Assembly (NCBI RefSeq): GCF_900114845.1
Contig: NZ_FOUK01000003.1
Span: 682,001 to 746,000 of the forward strand
Reading direction: 5' to 3'
Origin: Pimelobacter simplex
GTDB lineage: Bacteria; Actinomycetota; Actinomycetes; Propionibacteriales; Nocardioidaceae
Length of the DNA: 64,000 nucleotides
Below the pieces are notes generated by a model. The model did no database searches, was not told the DNA's origin, and worked only from the letters and a program-made list of their open reading frames with translations. Position 1 is the stretch's first letter; each line of letters begins with the position of its first letter. This document shows positions 26,666 through 39,400 of the stretch, one piece after another. The position numbers were made by a program, and so were the translations under genes.

Positions 26666-27580
26666 GTGGAGCCCCTCGGCCAGTACCCGGACCCGACCCA
26701 CGTCGTCGCGCACCTCAGCGACCCCCACCTGCTCGCCGACCGGCTGCTCTACGACGCCGTCGACACGGCCGCGCACCTGGAGCGGGCGCTGGCCCGGCTG
26801 CGGCGGCTGCCGACTCCCCCGCAGGCGCTCGTGTTCACCGGCGACCTCGCCGACCGGGCCGAGCCCGGTGCCTACGCCCGGCTGCGTGCGATCGTCGAGC
26901 CGGTCGCCGACGAGCTCGGCGCCGAGGTGGTGTGGGTGATGGGCAACCACGACGAGCGCCGGGCGTTCGGGCAGGCCCTGCTCGGCACCGACGACGACGC
27001 CCCGCGCGACCGGGTGCACGACGTCGCCGGCCTGCGGATCGTCGCGCTCGACACCAGCGTGCCCGGCTGGCACCACGGCGAGCTGAGCGACGAGCAGCTC
27101 GCCTGGCTCGCCGACGTCCTGGCCACCCCGGCCCCGCACGGCACGCTCCTGGCGATGCACCACCCGCCGATCCCGGTGCCGATGCTGCGCCTGGCCGAGC
27201 TGATCGAGCTGCACGACCAGGAGCGGCTCGCCGCCGTCGTCCGGGGCAGCGACGTCCGGGGCATCCTGGGCGGGCACTTCCACTTCACGTCGTACTCGAC
27301 GTTCGCGGGCGTGCCGGTCTCGGTCGCGTCGGCGACCTGCTACACCTCCGAGGTCGCGCCCGAGGCGCGGATGGTGGCCGGCGTCGACGGGCACCAGGCG
27401 TTCACCATGCTCCACCTGTACGACGATCGGGTGGTCCACTCCGTGGTGCCCGCGACCGACGCCACCGAGGTGACGGGCCGCGGCGAGGAGCTGCTCGAGG
27501 CGTTCCTGGCGCTCACCCCGGCCGAGCGGTTCGACCTGGTCGCGCGCAAGGACTCCCCGCTCAACGTCGAGCCGACCTGA
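26666..27580 (+). CDS. Metallophosphoesterase, CpdA-like cyclic nucleotide phosphodiesterase family
   Basis: A 304-residue calcineurin-like phosphoesterase. The metal-site motifs are in order: HLSDPHL (D-x-H), FTGDLAD (GD), VMGNHDE (GNHD), MHHPPIP and GGHFHFTS (GHxH). This arrangement fits class III cyclic nucleotide phosphodiesterases (CpdA/Rv0805-like), which hydrolyse cAMP or other phosphodiesters. It starts at GTG 26666 on a leaderless promoter. The following exonuclease gene overlaps its stop by one base (TGATG), so the two are translationally coupled. This may mean a shared role in nucleotide or nucleic-acid turnover, but the link is unproven. Confidence 0.87.
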   Translation: MEPLGQYPDPTHVVAHLSDPHLLADRLLYDAVDTAAHLERALARLRRLPTPPQALVFTGDLADRAEPGAYARLRAIVEPVADELGAEVVWVMGNHDERRAFGQALLGTDDDAPRDRVHDVAGLRIVALDTSVPGWHHGELSDEQLAWLADVLATPAPHGTLLAMHHPPIPVPMLRLAELIELHDQERLAAVVRGSDVRGILGGHFHFTSYSTFAGVPVSVASATCYTSEVAPEARMVAGVDGHQAFTMLHLYDDRVVHSVVPATDATEVTGRGEELLEAFLALTPAERFDLVARKDSPLNVEPT

Positions 27581-28584
27581 TGGCGTCCGCGACCGACCGC
27601 CCCCGCCGGCTCCTGCTGGCCGTCGACGCGCCCTCGCTGCTGCACCGCAACCACCACGCGCGCCGGCACACCCGGCTCCGCGACCGGACCGGCCGGCCCG
27701 CGTGGGCACTGCACGGGATGCTGCGCCAGATCATCGAGTCCATCGACGCCTTCGCCCCCGACGCCGTCATCTTCGGGCTCGACGACCGAACGGCGTCCGT
27801 GCGCCGCGACGCCTATCCCGACTACAAGGCCGGGCGCGCCGAGAAGGACCCCGAGCTCGTCGACCAGCTCGACCGCGCGGGCGCGCTCCTCGACGCCCTG
27901 GGCCTGGCGACGCTCACGCCGCCCGGGCTGGAGGCCGACGACGTCAACGCGTCGGCCGCGACCTGGGCCGAGACGAACGACTGGGACTGCGTGATCATCA
28001 CGTCCGACCGCGACTCGTTCGCCCACATCAGCGACCACACCAAGGTGCTGCGCCTCATCGACGGCGGCATCCACGGCTCGCCGCTGCTGACCCCGGCCCG
28101 GATCAAGATGATGTACGGCGTCCCGGCCGACCGCTACCTCGAGTTCGCCGCCGTCCGGGGCGACGCGAGCGACAACCTGCCCGGCGTCCCGGGGATCGGT
28201 GAGAAGACCGCCGCCACGCTCCTCTCGCACATCGGCTCGATGCACGAGGTGTGGGCCGACGTCGAGCACGACGAGGGGCGCTCCGTGGCCGCCGCGCTCG
28301 ACGCCTGGGGCGCCGAGACCGGTGGCCGGCGGATCGGCGCGACCGTCGTGAAGCGGCTGAGCGCGCCGGGCGCGCGCGAGGTCTACGAGTTCAACCTGCG
28401 GATGATGGCGGGGCGCACCGACCTCGACCTCGGGCTCACCCCCGACGTGCCGGGCTCCCCCGGGCTGCTGCCGCTCGACATCCAGCGGGTCGAGCGGGTG
28501 GTCGGGCACCTCAACATGGAGGCGACGACGGCGCTCGCGCTGCGGGTGCTCACCGGCGACCCGGCGTCGGTGCCCCGCGGCTGA
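27580..28584 (+). CDS. 5'-3' exonuclease (polymerase I N-terminal domain type)
   Basis: A 334-residue stand-alone flap/5'-3' exonuclease. The N-terminal metal-binding aspartates are visible (LLAVDAPSLLHRNHHA; VIFGLDDRTASVRRDAYPDY), followed by PGLEADDVNA and ITSDRDSF. The helix-hairpin-helix region is GDASDNLPGVPGIGEKTAATLL. There is no polymerase domain. Such separate exonucleases accompany a full-length PolA in many actinobacteria and process RNA primers or flaps. The ATG overlaps the stop of the phosphoesterase gene. Confidence 0.92.
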   Translation: MASATDRPRRLLLAVDAPSLLHRNHHARRHTRLRDRTGRPAWALHGMLRQIIESIDAFAPDAVIFGLDDRTASVRRDAYPDYKAGRAEKDPELVDQLDRAGALLDALGLATLTPPGLEADDVNASAATWAETNDWDCVIITSDRDSFAHISDHTKVLRLIDGGIHGSPLLTPARIKMMYGVPADRYLEFAAVRGDASDNLPGVPGIGEKTAATLLSHIGSMHEVWADVEHDEGRSVAAALDAWGAETGGRRIGATVVKRLSAPGAREVYEFNLRMMAGRTDLDLGLTPDVPGSPGLLPLDIQRVERVVGHLNMEATTALALRVLTGDPASVPRG

Positions 28585-28601
28585 CGTCCGGCCTCCTGCG
28601 C

Positions 28602-28607
28602 CATGAT
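28602..28607 (+). promoter_or_regulatory. -10-like element for the carboxylase gene (leaderless)
   Basis: CATGAT, 6 nt, then GTG 28614. First base deviates from TANNNT, as at the aminotransferase promoter at 2263. The ATGs inside it lead to an immediate stop, so they are not the start. Confidence 0.35.
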
Positions 28608-28613
28608 GGGCCG

Positions 28614-32109
<3,496 letters not shown>

Positions 32110-32138
<29 letters not shown>

Positions 32139-32781
32139 CGGCGTAGATCGCCGCCTGGGTGCGGCTCGACATGCCGAGCTTGGCGAGCAGCGAGGAGACG
32201 TAGTTCTTGACGGTCTTCTCGGCGAGGTGGATCTCGCGCGCGATCTGCCTGTTGGTCAGGCCCTGGCCGATCAGGTCGAGGATGCGCAGCTCCTGCTCGG
32301 TCAGCGACGCGAGCTCCTTGTTGACCGGCGGGCCGGAGCGGATCCGGTCGAGCACCTGGGCGGTGACGGACGGGTCGAGCGTCGACTGGCCGGCCGCGAC
32401 CCGGCGCACGATGTCGAGGAGGTCGTGGCCGCGCACCTGCTTGAGGACGTAGCCGGCCGCGCCCGCCATGATCGCGGAGAAGAGCGCGTCGTCATCGTCG
32501 TACGACGTGAGGATGAGCGCCTTGATCGACGGGTCCTGCGAGCGGACCTCACGGCACACGTCGATGCCCGAGCCGTCGGGCAGCCGGCCGTCGAGGATGG
32601 CGACGTCGGGGCGCAGCGCCGGGATCCGGCGGGTCGCCTCGGGCGCGGAGTCGGACTCGCCCACGACCACGATGTCGCCCTCGCTCTCGAGGAGGTCGCG
32701 GATGCCGCGGCGGATCATCTCGTGGTCGTCGAGCAGGTAGACGCGGATCTGCGCGCCGTCGGCGGTGGCTTCGTCACTCAC
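32110..32781 (-). CDS. devR: NarL/LuxR-family response regulator, DevR/DosR-like
   Basis: A 223-residue response regulator. The receiver domain has the acidic pocket LLDDHEM (D18, D19), phospho-acceptor D64 (AILDGRLPDG) and conserved K114 (GYVLKQ). The LuxR-type helix-turn-helix is at about 158-220, with LTNRQIAREIHLAEKTVKNY as the recognition region. This is the DevR/DosR layout; the regulator binds GGGAC-type palindromes. GTG 32781 follows a TACCGT -10 by 7 nt. It is not adjacent to devS but is separated only by the PNPOx-like gene. A box pair in the divergent region with the nitroreductase suggests autoregulation. Confidence 0.9.
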
Positions 32782-32788
32782 CTGCCCC

Positions 32789-32794
32789 ACGGTA
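32789..32794 (-). promoter_or_regulatory. -10 element for devR (leaderless)
   Basis: TACCGT on the minus strand, 7 nt before GTG 32781. Confidence 0.5.
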
Positions 32795-32817
32795 GCCGCG
32801 AACGGCCCGAGCGGGTG

Positions 32818-32853
32818 GGGACCGCGCGCCTCCCGGCTCGGGACCTTCGGCCC
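32818..32853. promoter_or_regulatory. DevR box pair shared by divergent devR and nitroreductase promoters
   Basis: Box A GGGACCTTCGGCCC (32840-32853) is identical in reverse complement to the boxes before cydA and the first stress protein. Box B GGGACCGCGCGCCT (32818-32831) is weaker. Centres 32846.5 and 32824.5 lie at about -65 and -43 from the devR start, and at about -42 and -64 from a GACAGT-driven start (near 32889) for the nitroreductase. One pair can therefore serve both directions. Confidence 0.65.
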
Positions 32854-32907
32854 TCCCGCGGGCCCGGCGCGGCGGCGACAGTGGGACGGAGGAGAGAGGA
32901 CCGTGCC

Positions 32908-33894
32908 ATGAGCAGCCCCGCCGTGCCGCGCACCGAGATCGCGCCGACGACCATCGTCGAGCGCCTCGTGTCGTTCGCCTGCCTGGCACCGAGCGTGCAC
33001 AACACCCAGCCCTGGCGCTGGCGGTACGACGCCGGCCTGCTCACGCTGCGCGCGGACCTCGATCGCCGGCTGCCCGCCGAGGACCCGCGCGGGCGCAACC
33101 TGACGATCAGCTGCGGGGCCGCGCTCCACCACCTGCAGCTCGCCGCCCGGGCGCTCGGCTGGGAGACCGACGTCCGGCGGCTGCCGCCCGGTGCCGACGA
33201 GACCGTGCTCGCCGACGTGCGGGTGCACCGCGACGCGCCGGCGCCCGTCGTGCCGTCGGACCTGGCGCTGCTGCGCACCCGCTGCACCGACCGGCGCCGG
33301 TTCACCGACTGGCCCGTGCCGCGGTACCGCCTGGAGGACCTGTGCCGGGAGGCCGCTCCGTGGGGCGTCCACGCTGCGGCGATCGTGGACGACGGCGCCC
33401 GGTTCCGGCTGGAGCTGCTCGCCAACCAGGCCCTCACCGACCTCGAGCTCGACGCCGGCCGGCAGGCCGAGCAGGACCGCTGGATCGGGCGGACCGGTGC
33501 CGACGGCATCCCCGCGTCCCTGCTGCCCGGCGACCCGGACCCCCTACGGGCCCGGTCCCGCTTCCGGCCCGGGCTCCTGGAGGACACCCGGATGGTGCTC
33601 CACGGCGGCGAGCGGGTGATCGCGCTCGGCGGCGCGCACGACGACGTGGCCGGCTGGCTGCGCACGGGCGAGGCGCTGAGCGCGCTGTGGCTGGAGGCCA
33701 CGCGGGCGGGGCTGTCCGTCGTCCCGATGAGCCAGCCGATCGAGGTCGAGACGACCCGTCGCGAGATCGGCCGCAGCGTGCTCGGCGGCGCCTTCGAGCC
33801 GCACGTCCTGCTCCGGGTCGGCTGGCAGGCGATCGGCCGCAGCGGGCTGCCGCGCACCCCGCGCCGCCCGCTCGCCGACGTCCTCGAGGCCTGA
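32908..33894 (+). CDS. Acg-family nitroreductase-like flavoprotein
   Basis: A 328-residue protein of the Acg/nitroreductase-like family. These bind FMN tightly and, in mycobacteria, belong to the DosR dormancy regulon. The N-terminal signature LAPSVHNTQPWRWRY is exact for the family; the middle has LRTRCTDRRRFTDWPVP, and the C-terminus has PMSQPIEVETTRREIG. Known Acg proteins bury the flavin and may sequester FMN rather than reduce substrates (family knowledge), so an enzyme reaction should not be assumed. ATG 32908 follows a GGAGGAGAGAGGA ribosome site. It is divergent from devR and shares its box pair. Confidence 0.88.
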   Translation: MSSPAVPRTEIAPTTIVERLVSFACLAPSVHNTQPWRWRYDAGLLTLRADLDRRLPAEDPRGRNLTISCGAALHHLQLAARALGWETDVRRLPPGADETVLADVRVHRDAPAPVVPSDLALLRTRCTDRRRFTDWPVPRYRLEDLCREAAPWGVHAAAIVDDGARFRLELLANQALTDLELDAGRQAEQDRWIGRTGADGIPASLLPGDPDPLRARSRFRPGLLEDTRMVLHGGERVIALGGAHDDVAGWLRTGEALSALWLEATRAGLSVVPMSQPIEVETTRREIGRSVLGGAFEPHVLLRVGWQAIGRSGLPRTPRRPLADVLEA

Positions 33895-33908
33895 CGTCCT
33901 GACCGAGG

Positions 33909-33943
33909 GGGCCGAAGGTCCCTCCGCACGGGGGATTCCGGCC
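33909..33943. promoter_or_regulatory. DevR box pair upstream of cydA
   Basis: GGGCCGAAGGTCCC (33909-33922), within an 18-nt stretch identical to that before the first stress protein, plus a weaker GGGATTCCGGCC (33932-33943). With TAGCGT (33969-33974) as -10 and a start near 33981, the centres are about -65 and -43. Confidence 0.6.
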
Positions 33944-33968
33944 GTGGGCGCGGACCCCGGCGCCTTTC

Positions 33969-33974
33969 TAGCGT
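33969..33974 (+). promoter_or_regulatory. -10 element for the cydAB-cydDC operon
   Basis: TAGCGT, predicted start near 33981, leaving a leader of about 30 nt with an AGGAG ribosome site at 34001-34005 before GTG 34011. Confidence 0.5.
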
Positions 33975-34010
33975 GAACGCGTCAGCACCCGCCCTCTGCC
34001 AGGAGCACCC

Positions 34011-35444
34011 GTGGACCCGACCGACATCGCCCGGTGGCAGTTCGCCATCACGACCGTCTACCACTTCCTGTTCGTCCCGATCACCATCGGTCTCTCGGCG
34101 ATCATCGCCGGCTACGAGATCACCTGGCTGCGCACCCGCGACGAGCACTGGCTGCGGCTGACCAAGTTCTTCGGCAAGCTGTTCCTGATCAACTTCGCGA
34201 TCGGCGTCGTGACGGGGATCGTGCAGGAGTTCCAGTTCGGCATGAACTGGAGCGACTACTCCCGCTTCGTCGGCGACGTCTTCGGCGCTCCCCTGGCCGT
34301 GGAGGGCCTGCTCGCCTTCTTCCTCGAGTCGACCTTCCTCGGGCTGTGGATCTTCGGCTGGGACCGGCTGAGCCCCCGGCTGCACGCGGCCTGCATGGTC
34401 CTGGTGCACGTCGGCACGCTGTTCTCGGCGTACTTCATCCTCGCCGCCAACTCGTGGATGCAGCACCCCGTCGGCTACGCCTTCAACCCCGACACCGGCC
34501 GCGCGGAGATGAACGACTTCGCGGCCGTGCTGCTCAACAAGGTCCAGCTCGTGACCTTCCCGCACGTCGTGCTGTCGGCGTACATGACCGGCGCGGCGTT
34601 CGTCGTCGGCGTCGCGCTGTGGCACCTGCGCCGGGCCCGCACCGACGAGGACCGGCGGATCTACCGGCCCGCCGTCCGCACCGGCGCGTGGATCGTGCTG
34701 GTGGCCGCGCTCGGCGTCGTCGTCAGCGGCGACATCCAGGGCAAGATCATGACCGAGGTCCAGCCGATGAAGATGGCCGCGGCCGAGGGCCTCTACAAGA
34801 CCGAGGCGCCCGCCGACTTCTCCGTCTTCCAGCTCGGCACGCTCGACGGCGAGCACGAGACGTTCTCGATCAAGGTGCCCGGGCTGCTCTCCTTCCTCGC
34901 CACCGGGACGACGGACGGCAAGGTCGAGGGCATCGACGAGCTGCGCGAGAAGTACCGCGCCACCTACGGCGCCGACCCCGGCGCGGCGTACTACTCCCCC
35001 GGCGACTACACGCCGGTGATCCCGCTGACCTACTGGTCGTTCCGGCTGATGATGGGCCTCGGCATGGCCGGCGCCGCGATCGCCGCCTGGATCCTCTGGG
35101 CCACCCGGCGCGGCCGCGCCCCCGCCGGCAGGGCGGTTCTCGCCGCCGCCCTCGCGCTGCCCTTCCTGCCCCTGCTCGCCAACTCCTTCGGGTGGATCTT
35201 CACCGAGCTGGGCCGCCAGCCGTGGGCCGTCTTCGGCCTGATGACCACCGAGCACGCGGTCTCGCCCGGCCTGTCCACCGCCGAGGCGTGGATCTCGCTG
35301 ATCGCACTGACCCTCGTGTACGGCGTGCTGGCGGTCGTCGAGGTGCGGCTGATGCTCACCTGGATCCGCAAGGGCGCCGAGGAGCTGCCGCCCGACGTCC
35401 CCGACGAAGCCGGCGAGGACCGCCCGCTCGCCTTCGCCTACTGA
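34011..35444 (+). CDS. cydA: Cytochrome bd ubiquinol/menaquinol oxidase subunit I
   Basis: A 477-residue integral membrane subunit I of cytochrome bd, the high-affinity terminal oxidase. Haem ligands can be placed: H18 (VYHFLFVP), H185 (TFPHVVLS) and M347 (SFRLMMGLG). The quinol-site Q-loop is the short type, after GDIQGKIMTEVQPMK. Length agrees with the short-Q-loop class typical of actinobacteria. GTG 34011 has an AGGAG site 5 nt upstream. It heads cydA-cydB-cydDC; cydB begins 21 nt later. Candidate DevR boxes upstream suggest induction when oxygen falls. Confidence 0.95.
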   Translation: MDPTDIARWQFAITTVYHFLFVPITIGLSAIIAGYEITWLRTRDEHWLRLTKFFGKLFLINFAIGVVTGIVQEFQFGMNWSDYSRFVGDVFGAPLAVEGLLAFFLESTFLGLWIFGWDRLSPRLHAACMVLVHVGTLFSAYFILAANSWMQHPVGYAFNPDTGRAEMNDFAAVLLNKVQLVTFPHVVLSAYMTGAAFVVGVALWHLRRARTDEDRRIYRPAVRTGAWIVLVAALGVVVSGDIQGKIMTEVQPMKMAAAEGLYKTEAPADFSVFQLGTLDGEHETFSIKVPGLLSFLATGTTDGKVEGIDELREKYRATYGADPGAAYYSPGDYTPVIPLTYWSFRLMMGLGMAGAAIAAWILWATRRGRAPAGRAVLAAALALPFLPLLANSFGWIFTELGRQPWAVFGLMTTEHAVSPGLSTAEAWISLIALTLVYGVLAVVEVRLMLTWIRKGAEELPPDVPDEAGEDRPLAFAY

Positions 35445-35465
35445 GAACCGGAGACAGACACCGCC

Positions 35466-36482
35466 ATGGAGCTCACCACCATCTGGTTCGTCCTCATCGC
35501 CGTCCTCTGGATCGGCTACTTCACCCTCGAGGGCTTCGACTTCGGCGTCGGCATGCTGCTGCCGGTGCTGGGCCGCGACGACACCGAGCGCCGCGTCATG
35601 ATCAACACCATCGGACCCGTGTGGGACGGCAACGAGGTGTGGCTGCTGGTCGCCGGCGGCGCGACGTTCGCGGCGTTCCCGGAGTGGTACGCCACGCTGT
35701 TCAGCGGGTTCTACCTGCCCCTGCTGCTGATCCTGCTGGCGCTCATCGTGCGCGGGCTCGCGTTCGAGTACCGCGCCAAGCGTCCGGACCTGCGCTGGAA
35801 GAGCCGCTGGGACCTGGCCATCATCGTGGGCTCGTTCGTGCCGTCGCTGCTGTGGGGAGTGGCGTTCGCGAACATCCTGCGCGGCGTGCCGATCGACGCG
35901 GACCTGGAGTACGCGGGCGGCTTCTTCAACCTGCTCAACCCCTACGCGCTGCTCGGCGGGCTGACCACGCTCGCGCTGTTCCTCACCCACGGCGCTCTCT
36001 TCATCGCGCTCAAGACGGACGGCGAGATCCGGCACCGCGCCCGCCGCCTGGCGGTGCCGCTGGTCGGCGTGACGGCCGTGCTCGCGGTCGCCTTCCTGGC
36101 GTGGACCCAGCAGCAGACGGGCTCGGTGGGCTCGGCGGTCGCGTTCGTGGTCGCCGCCGTGGGCCTGGTCGGTGCCGGGCTGGCGGCCCGCGCGGGACGC
36201 GAGGGCTGGGCGTTCCTCGGCACGTTCGTCGCGATCGGGCTCGCGGTCGCGGGTCTCTTCCTCGCGCTCTTCCCCGACGTCATGCCGACGACCCTGGCCG
36301 ACGGCACCAGCCTGACGACCACGAACGCGGCCGCGACGGCGTACACGCTGAAGATCATGACCGTCACCGCGGTCGTCTTCACCCCGCTGGTGCTGGTCTA
36401 CCAGGGCTGGACCTACTGGGTGTTCCGCAAGCGGATCGCCATCCACCACATCCCGGCGCCGCTCCCCGAGCCGGCCCGATGA
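35466..36482 (+). CDS. cydB: Cytochrome bd oxidase subunit II
   Basis: A 338-residue membrane protein with about eight hydrophobic helices, matching CydB. The conserved start (IWFVLIAVLWIGYFTLEGFD) and the block TIGPVWDGNEVWLLVAGGA are diagnostic. The subunit stabilises the haem-bearing CydA in the plasma membrane. It begins 21 nt after cydA, and its TGA overlaps the ATG of cydDC (ATGA), so all three products are coupled. Confidence 0.95.
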   Translation: MELTTIWFVLIAVLWIGYFTLEGFDFGVGMLLPVLGRDDTERRVMINTIGPVWDGNEVWLLVAGGATFAAFPEWYATLFSGFYLPLLLILLALIVRGLAFEYRAKRPDLRWKSRWDLAIIVGSFVPSLLWGVAFANILRGVPIDADLEYAGGFFNLLNPYALLGGLTTLALFLTHGALFIALKTDGEIRHRARRLAVPLVGVTAVLAVAFLAWTQQQTGSVGSAVAFVVAAVGLVGAGLAARAGREGWAFLGTFVAIGLAVAGLFLALFPDVMPTTLADGTSLTTTNAAATAYTLKIMTVTAVVFTPLVLVYQGWTYWVFRKRIAIHHIPAPLPEPAR

Positions 36483-39400
36483 GGCCCTCGGACCCGCGCC
36501 TGCGCGCGATGCTCGCCCCCGCCCGCGCCGGCCTCGCCGGTGTCGTGGCGGCGGGCGTGCTCGGCGGTCTCGTGGTGATCGCCCAGGCCTGGGCGGTGGC
36601 CGGGCTCGTCGTCGCCGTGCTGCGTGACGAGCCGCTCGGCGGCTGGATGCTCGCGGTCGTGGGCGTCCTGGTGCTCCGTGCGCTGACCGGCGCCGCGGCC
36701 GACCTGTGCGCGGCGCGAGCCGCCGCGGTGGTCGGCACGGTGCTGCGGCACCGCCTGGTCCGCGCGTACGTCGACCGCGCCGGCGCCGCGGAGGCACCCG
36801 GTGCGGCGGCGGTGCTGGCCACCCGCGGCGTCGCGGCGGCCGAGCCGTACGTCACCCGCTACGTCCCGGCGCTCGTGGTCGCGACGGTGCTGCCGCCGCT
36901 GACCGTCGTCGCGATCGCCACGCAGGACCTGCTCAGCGCGGTCATCGTGCTCGCGACGCTGCCGCTGGTCCCGGTGTTCGGCGCCCTGGTCGGCCTCGCC
37001 ACGCGGGACCGCGCCGAGGAGCAGTGGCGCGCGATGGCCTCGCTGTCCGGCCACTTCCTCGACGTCGTGCGCGGCCTACCCACGCTCGTCGTCCACCGCC
37101 GCGCGCGGGCTCAGTCGGGACGGATCGCGGAGGTGACCGACCGCTACCGCCGGGCCTCGCTGCGCACGCTGCGGATCGCGTTCGCGTCGTCGGCCGTGCT
37201 CGAGCTGGTCGCGACGCTGTCGGTCGCGCTGGTCGCCGTCACGGTCGGCGTCCGGCTGGCGTCGGGGTCGATCGGGCTGCCGACCGCGCTCGTCGTCCTG
37301 CTGCTGGCGCCGGAGGCCTACTGGCCGCTGCGCCGCGTCGGCGCGGAGTTCCACGCCGCCGCCGAGGGCGCCGCCACCTTCACCGAGGCGCACGACCTGC
37401 TCGCGGCCGGTCCGGCCGACGCGACCGGCGCGACCGACACGCCCGCGCCGCTGGGCGCCACGCTCGTCCTCGACGGGGTCGCGGTCACCTACCCCGGCCG
37501 GACCGCGGCGGCGGTCGCCGGCGTCTCAGCGCTCGTCCCCGCCCGCGGGGTCACCGCGCTCGTCGGGCCCTCGGGCTGCGGCAAGTCCACCGTGCTCGCG
37601 GCCGTCGCGGGCCTCCTGCCCTCCGGGGCGGTCACGTCGGGCACCATCGCCGCGGGCGGCCGGCCGGTCCGCGGCCCCTCGTGGCAGGCCCAGGTCGCGT
37701 GGCTGCCCCAGCAGCCGCGGTTCGTCGCGGGCAGCGTCGCCGACAACCTCCGGCTCTCGCGCCCCGACGCCGACGACGACGATCTCTGGTCGGTGCTGCG
37801 CGAGGTCGCGCTCGAGGAGCGCGTCCGCGCCCTCCCCCAGGGCCTCGCCACCCCGCTCGGCGAGGACGGCGCGACGCTGTCGGCCGGCGAGCGCGCCCGG
37901 CTCGCCCTCGCCCGGGTGGTCCTCGCGGACCGGCCGTGGGTGCTGCTCGACGAGCCGACCGCGCACCTCGACGACCTCACCGAGCAGGTCATCGCCGACA
38001 CGATCGTCGCACTGGGCCGGCGCAGCGGCGTCCTGGTCGTGGCGCACCGGCCGCGCCTGGTCGGGCTGGCCGACCACCGGATCGTGCTGCCCGCCCCCGC
38101 CCCGGCACTCGCACCCGCGGCCACCTCCGGGCCCGTGCCTGCCGGCGCTCCGGCCCCGGCGCCCGTCCCCCTCGCGGCCGACACGCCCCTCGGCGGCGAG
38201 CGCCGGATGCTCGCCGGCGCGGCCGTCGTCGGCGCCCTGGCCTCGGCGTCCGGCGTCGCGCTCACCGCGACCGCCGGCTGGCTGATCGTCCAGGCCTCCA
38301 CCCGGCCCGCGGTGCTGACGCTGCTCGTCGCGGTGGTCGGCGTCCGGGCGTTCGGCCTGGCTCGCCCCGTGCTGCGGTACGTCGAGCGGCTGCGCTCCCA
38401 CGATGCCGCCCTGCGGCTGCTGGCCCGCCGCCGCGTCGAGGTGTACGACGCCCTGGTCCCCCTCGTCCCCGGACGCCTCGGCCGCCGCCGCGGGGACGTG
38501 CTGACCTCCGTCGTCGACGACGTCGACAGCGTGGTCGACCGGCAGCTGCGGGTCCGGATGCCCCTCGTCCAGCTCGGCCTGGTCGGCGTGCTGGCCACCG
38601 CCGTCGCGACGCTGCTGCACCCTCCGGCCGGTCCGGTGGTCGCGGCCACGGGGCTGACCGGCGCGGTCGCCTTCCTGGTCGCCCGGCACGGCGCCCGGGG
38701 CGCCGAGCGCCGGCTGGTCGCGCTGCGCGCCGAGCTGTCGGCGTCCGTGGTCGAGGCCGTGCAGGTCGCCGACGAGCTGCGGATGTGGCAGCGCGCCGTC
38801 CCGACCGCCGACCGGGTCGCCGCCACGAGCGCTCGGATGGGCGCGGTCGCCACCACCGCCGCGCGCTGGCTGACCGCGGCCCGGGCGGTCGTCCTGGTCG
38901 GCTGCGGCGTGGCCGTCGCGGCGACCGCCGCGGTCAGCGCCGGAGCGGTCGCCCACGGGACCCTCGCGGGCCCCGTCATGGCGCTGCTCGTGCTGCTCCC
39001 GCTCGCGCTGGCCGACGTGGCACTCCCCGCCGCCGACGCGGGCCTGCTCGCCGCACGGACCGCCGCGGCCGACGACCGGCTGCGCGCGCTCGAGCACACC
39101 GCGCCCGCCGTCCCCGACCTCCCCGGGCGCGCCACCGCGCGCGGTCACGACCTCGCGCTCGATGCCCTGACCGCGCGCTGGGAGACCCGCGCGCCGCTGA
39201 TCCGGCCGGTCACCCTGGACCTCGGTCCCGGCGACCGGGTCGCCGTCGTCGGTCCGTCGGGCTCGGGCAAGAGCACGCTGGCCGCGGTGCTGCTCCGCTT
39301 CCTCGACCCCGCCGGCGGCACGGCCGCGCTCGGGGGCGCGCCGCTGGAGGACCTCGCCCTCGACGACGTACGGCGTCAGGTCGGCCTCGTCGACGACCAC

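Noticed and set aside
24095..27709. Upstream extension of the acyl-CoA dehydrogenase frame
   Set aside because: The extension is Gly/Arg-rich and antisense to the RCC1, phosphoesterase and exonuclease genes. The dehydrogenase is complete from GTG 24094.
34034..36478. Very long open frame running from inside cydA into cydDC
   Set aside because: Only the part from ATG 36479 has protein-like features. The upstream part is an Arg-rich out-of-frame reading of cydA and cydB.
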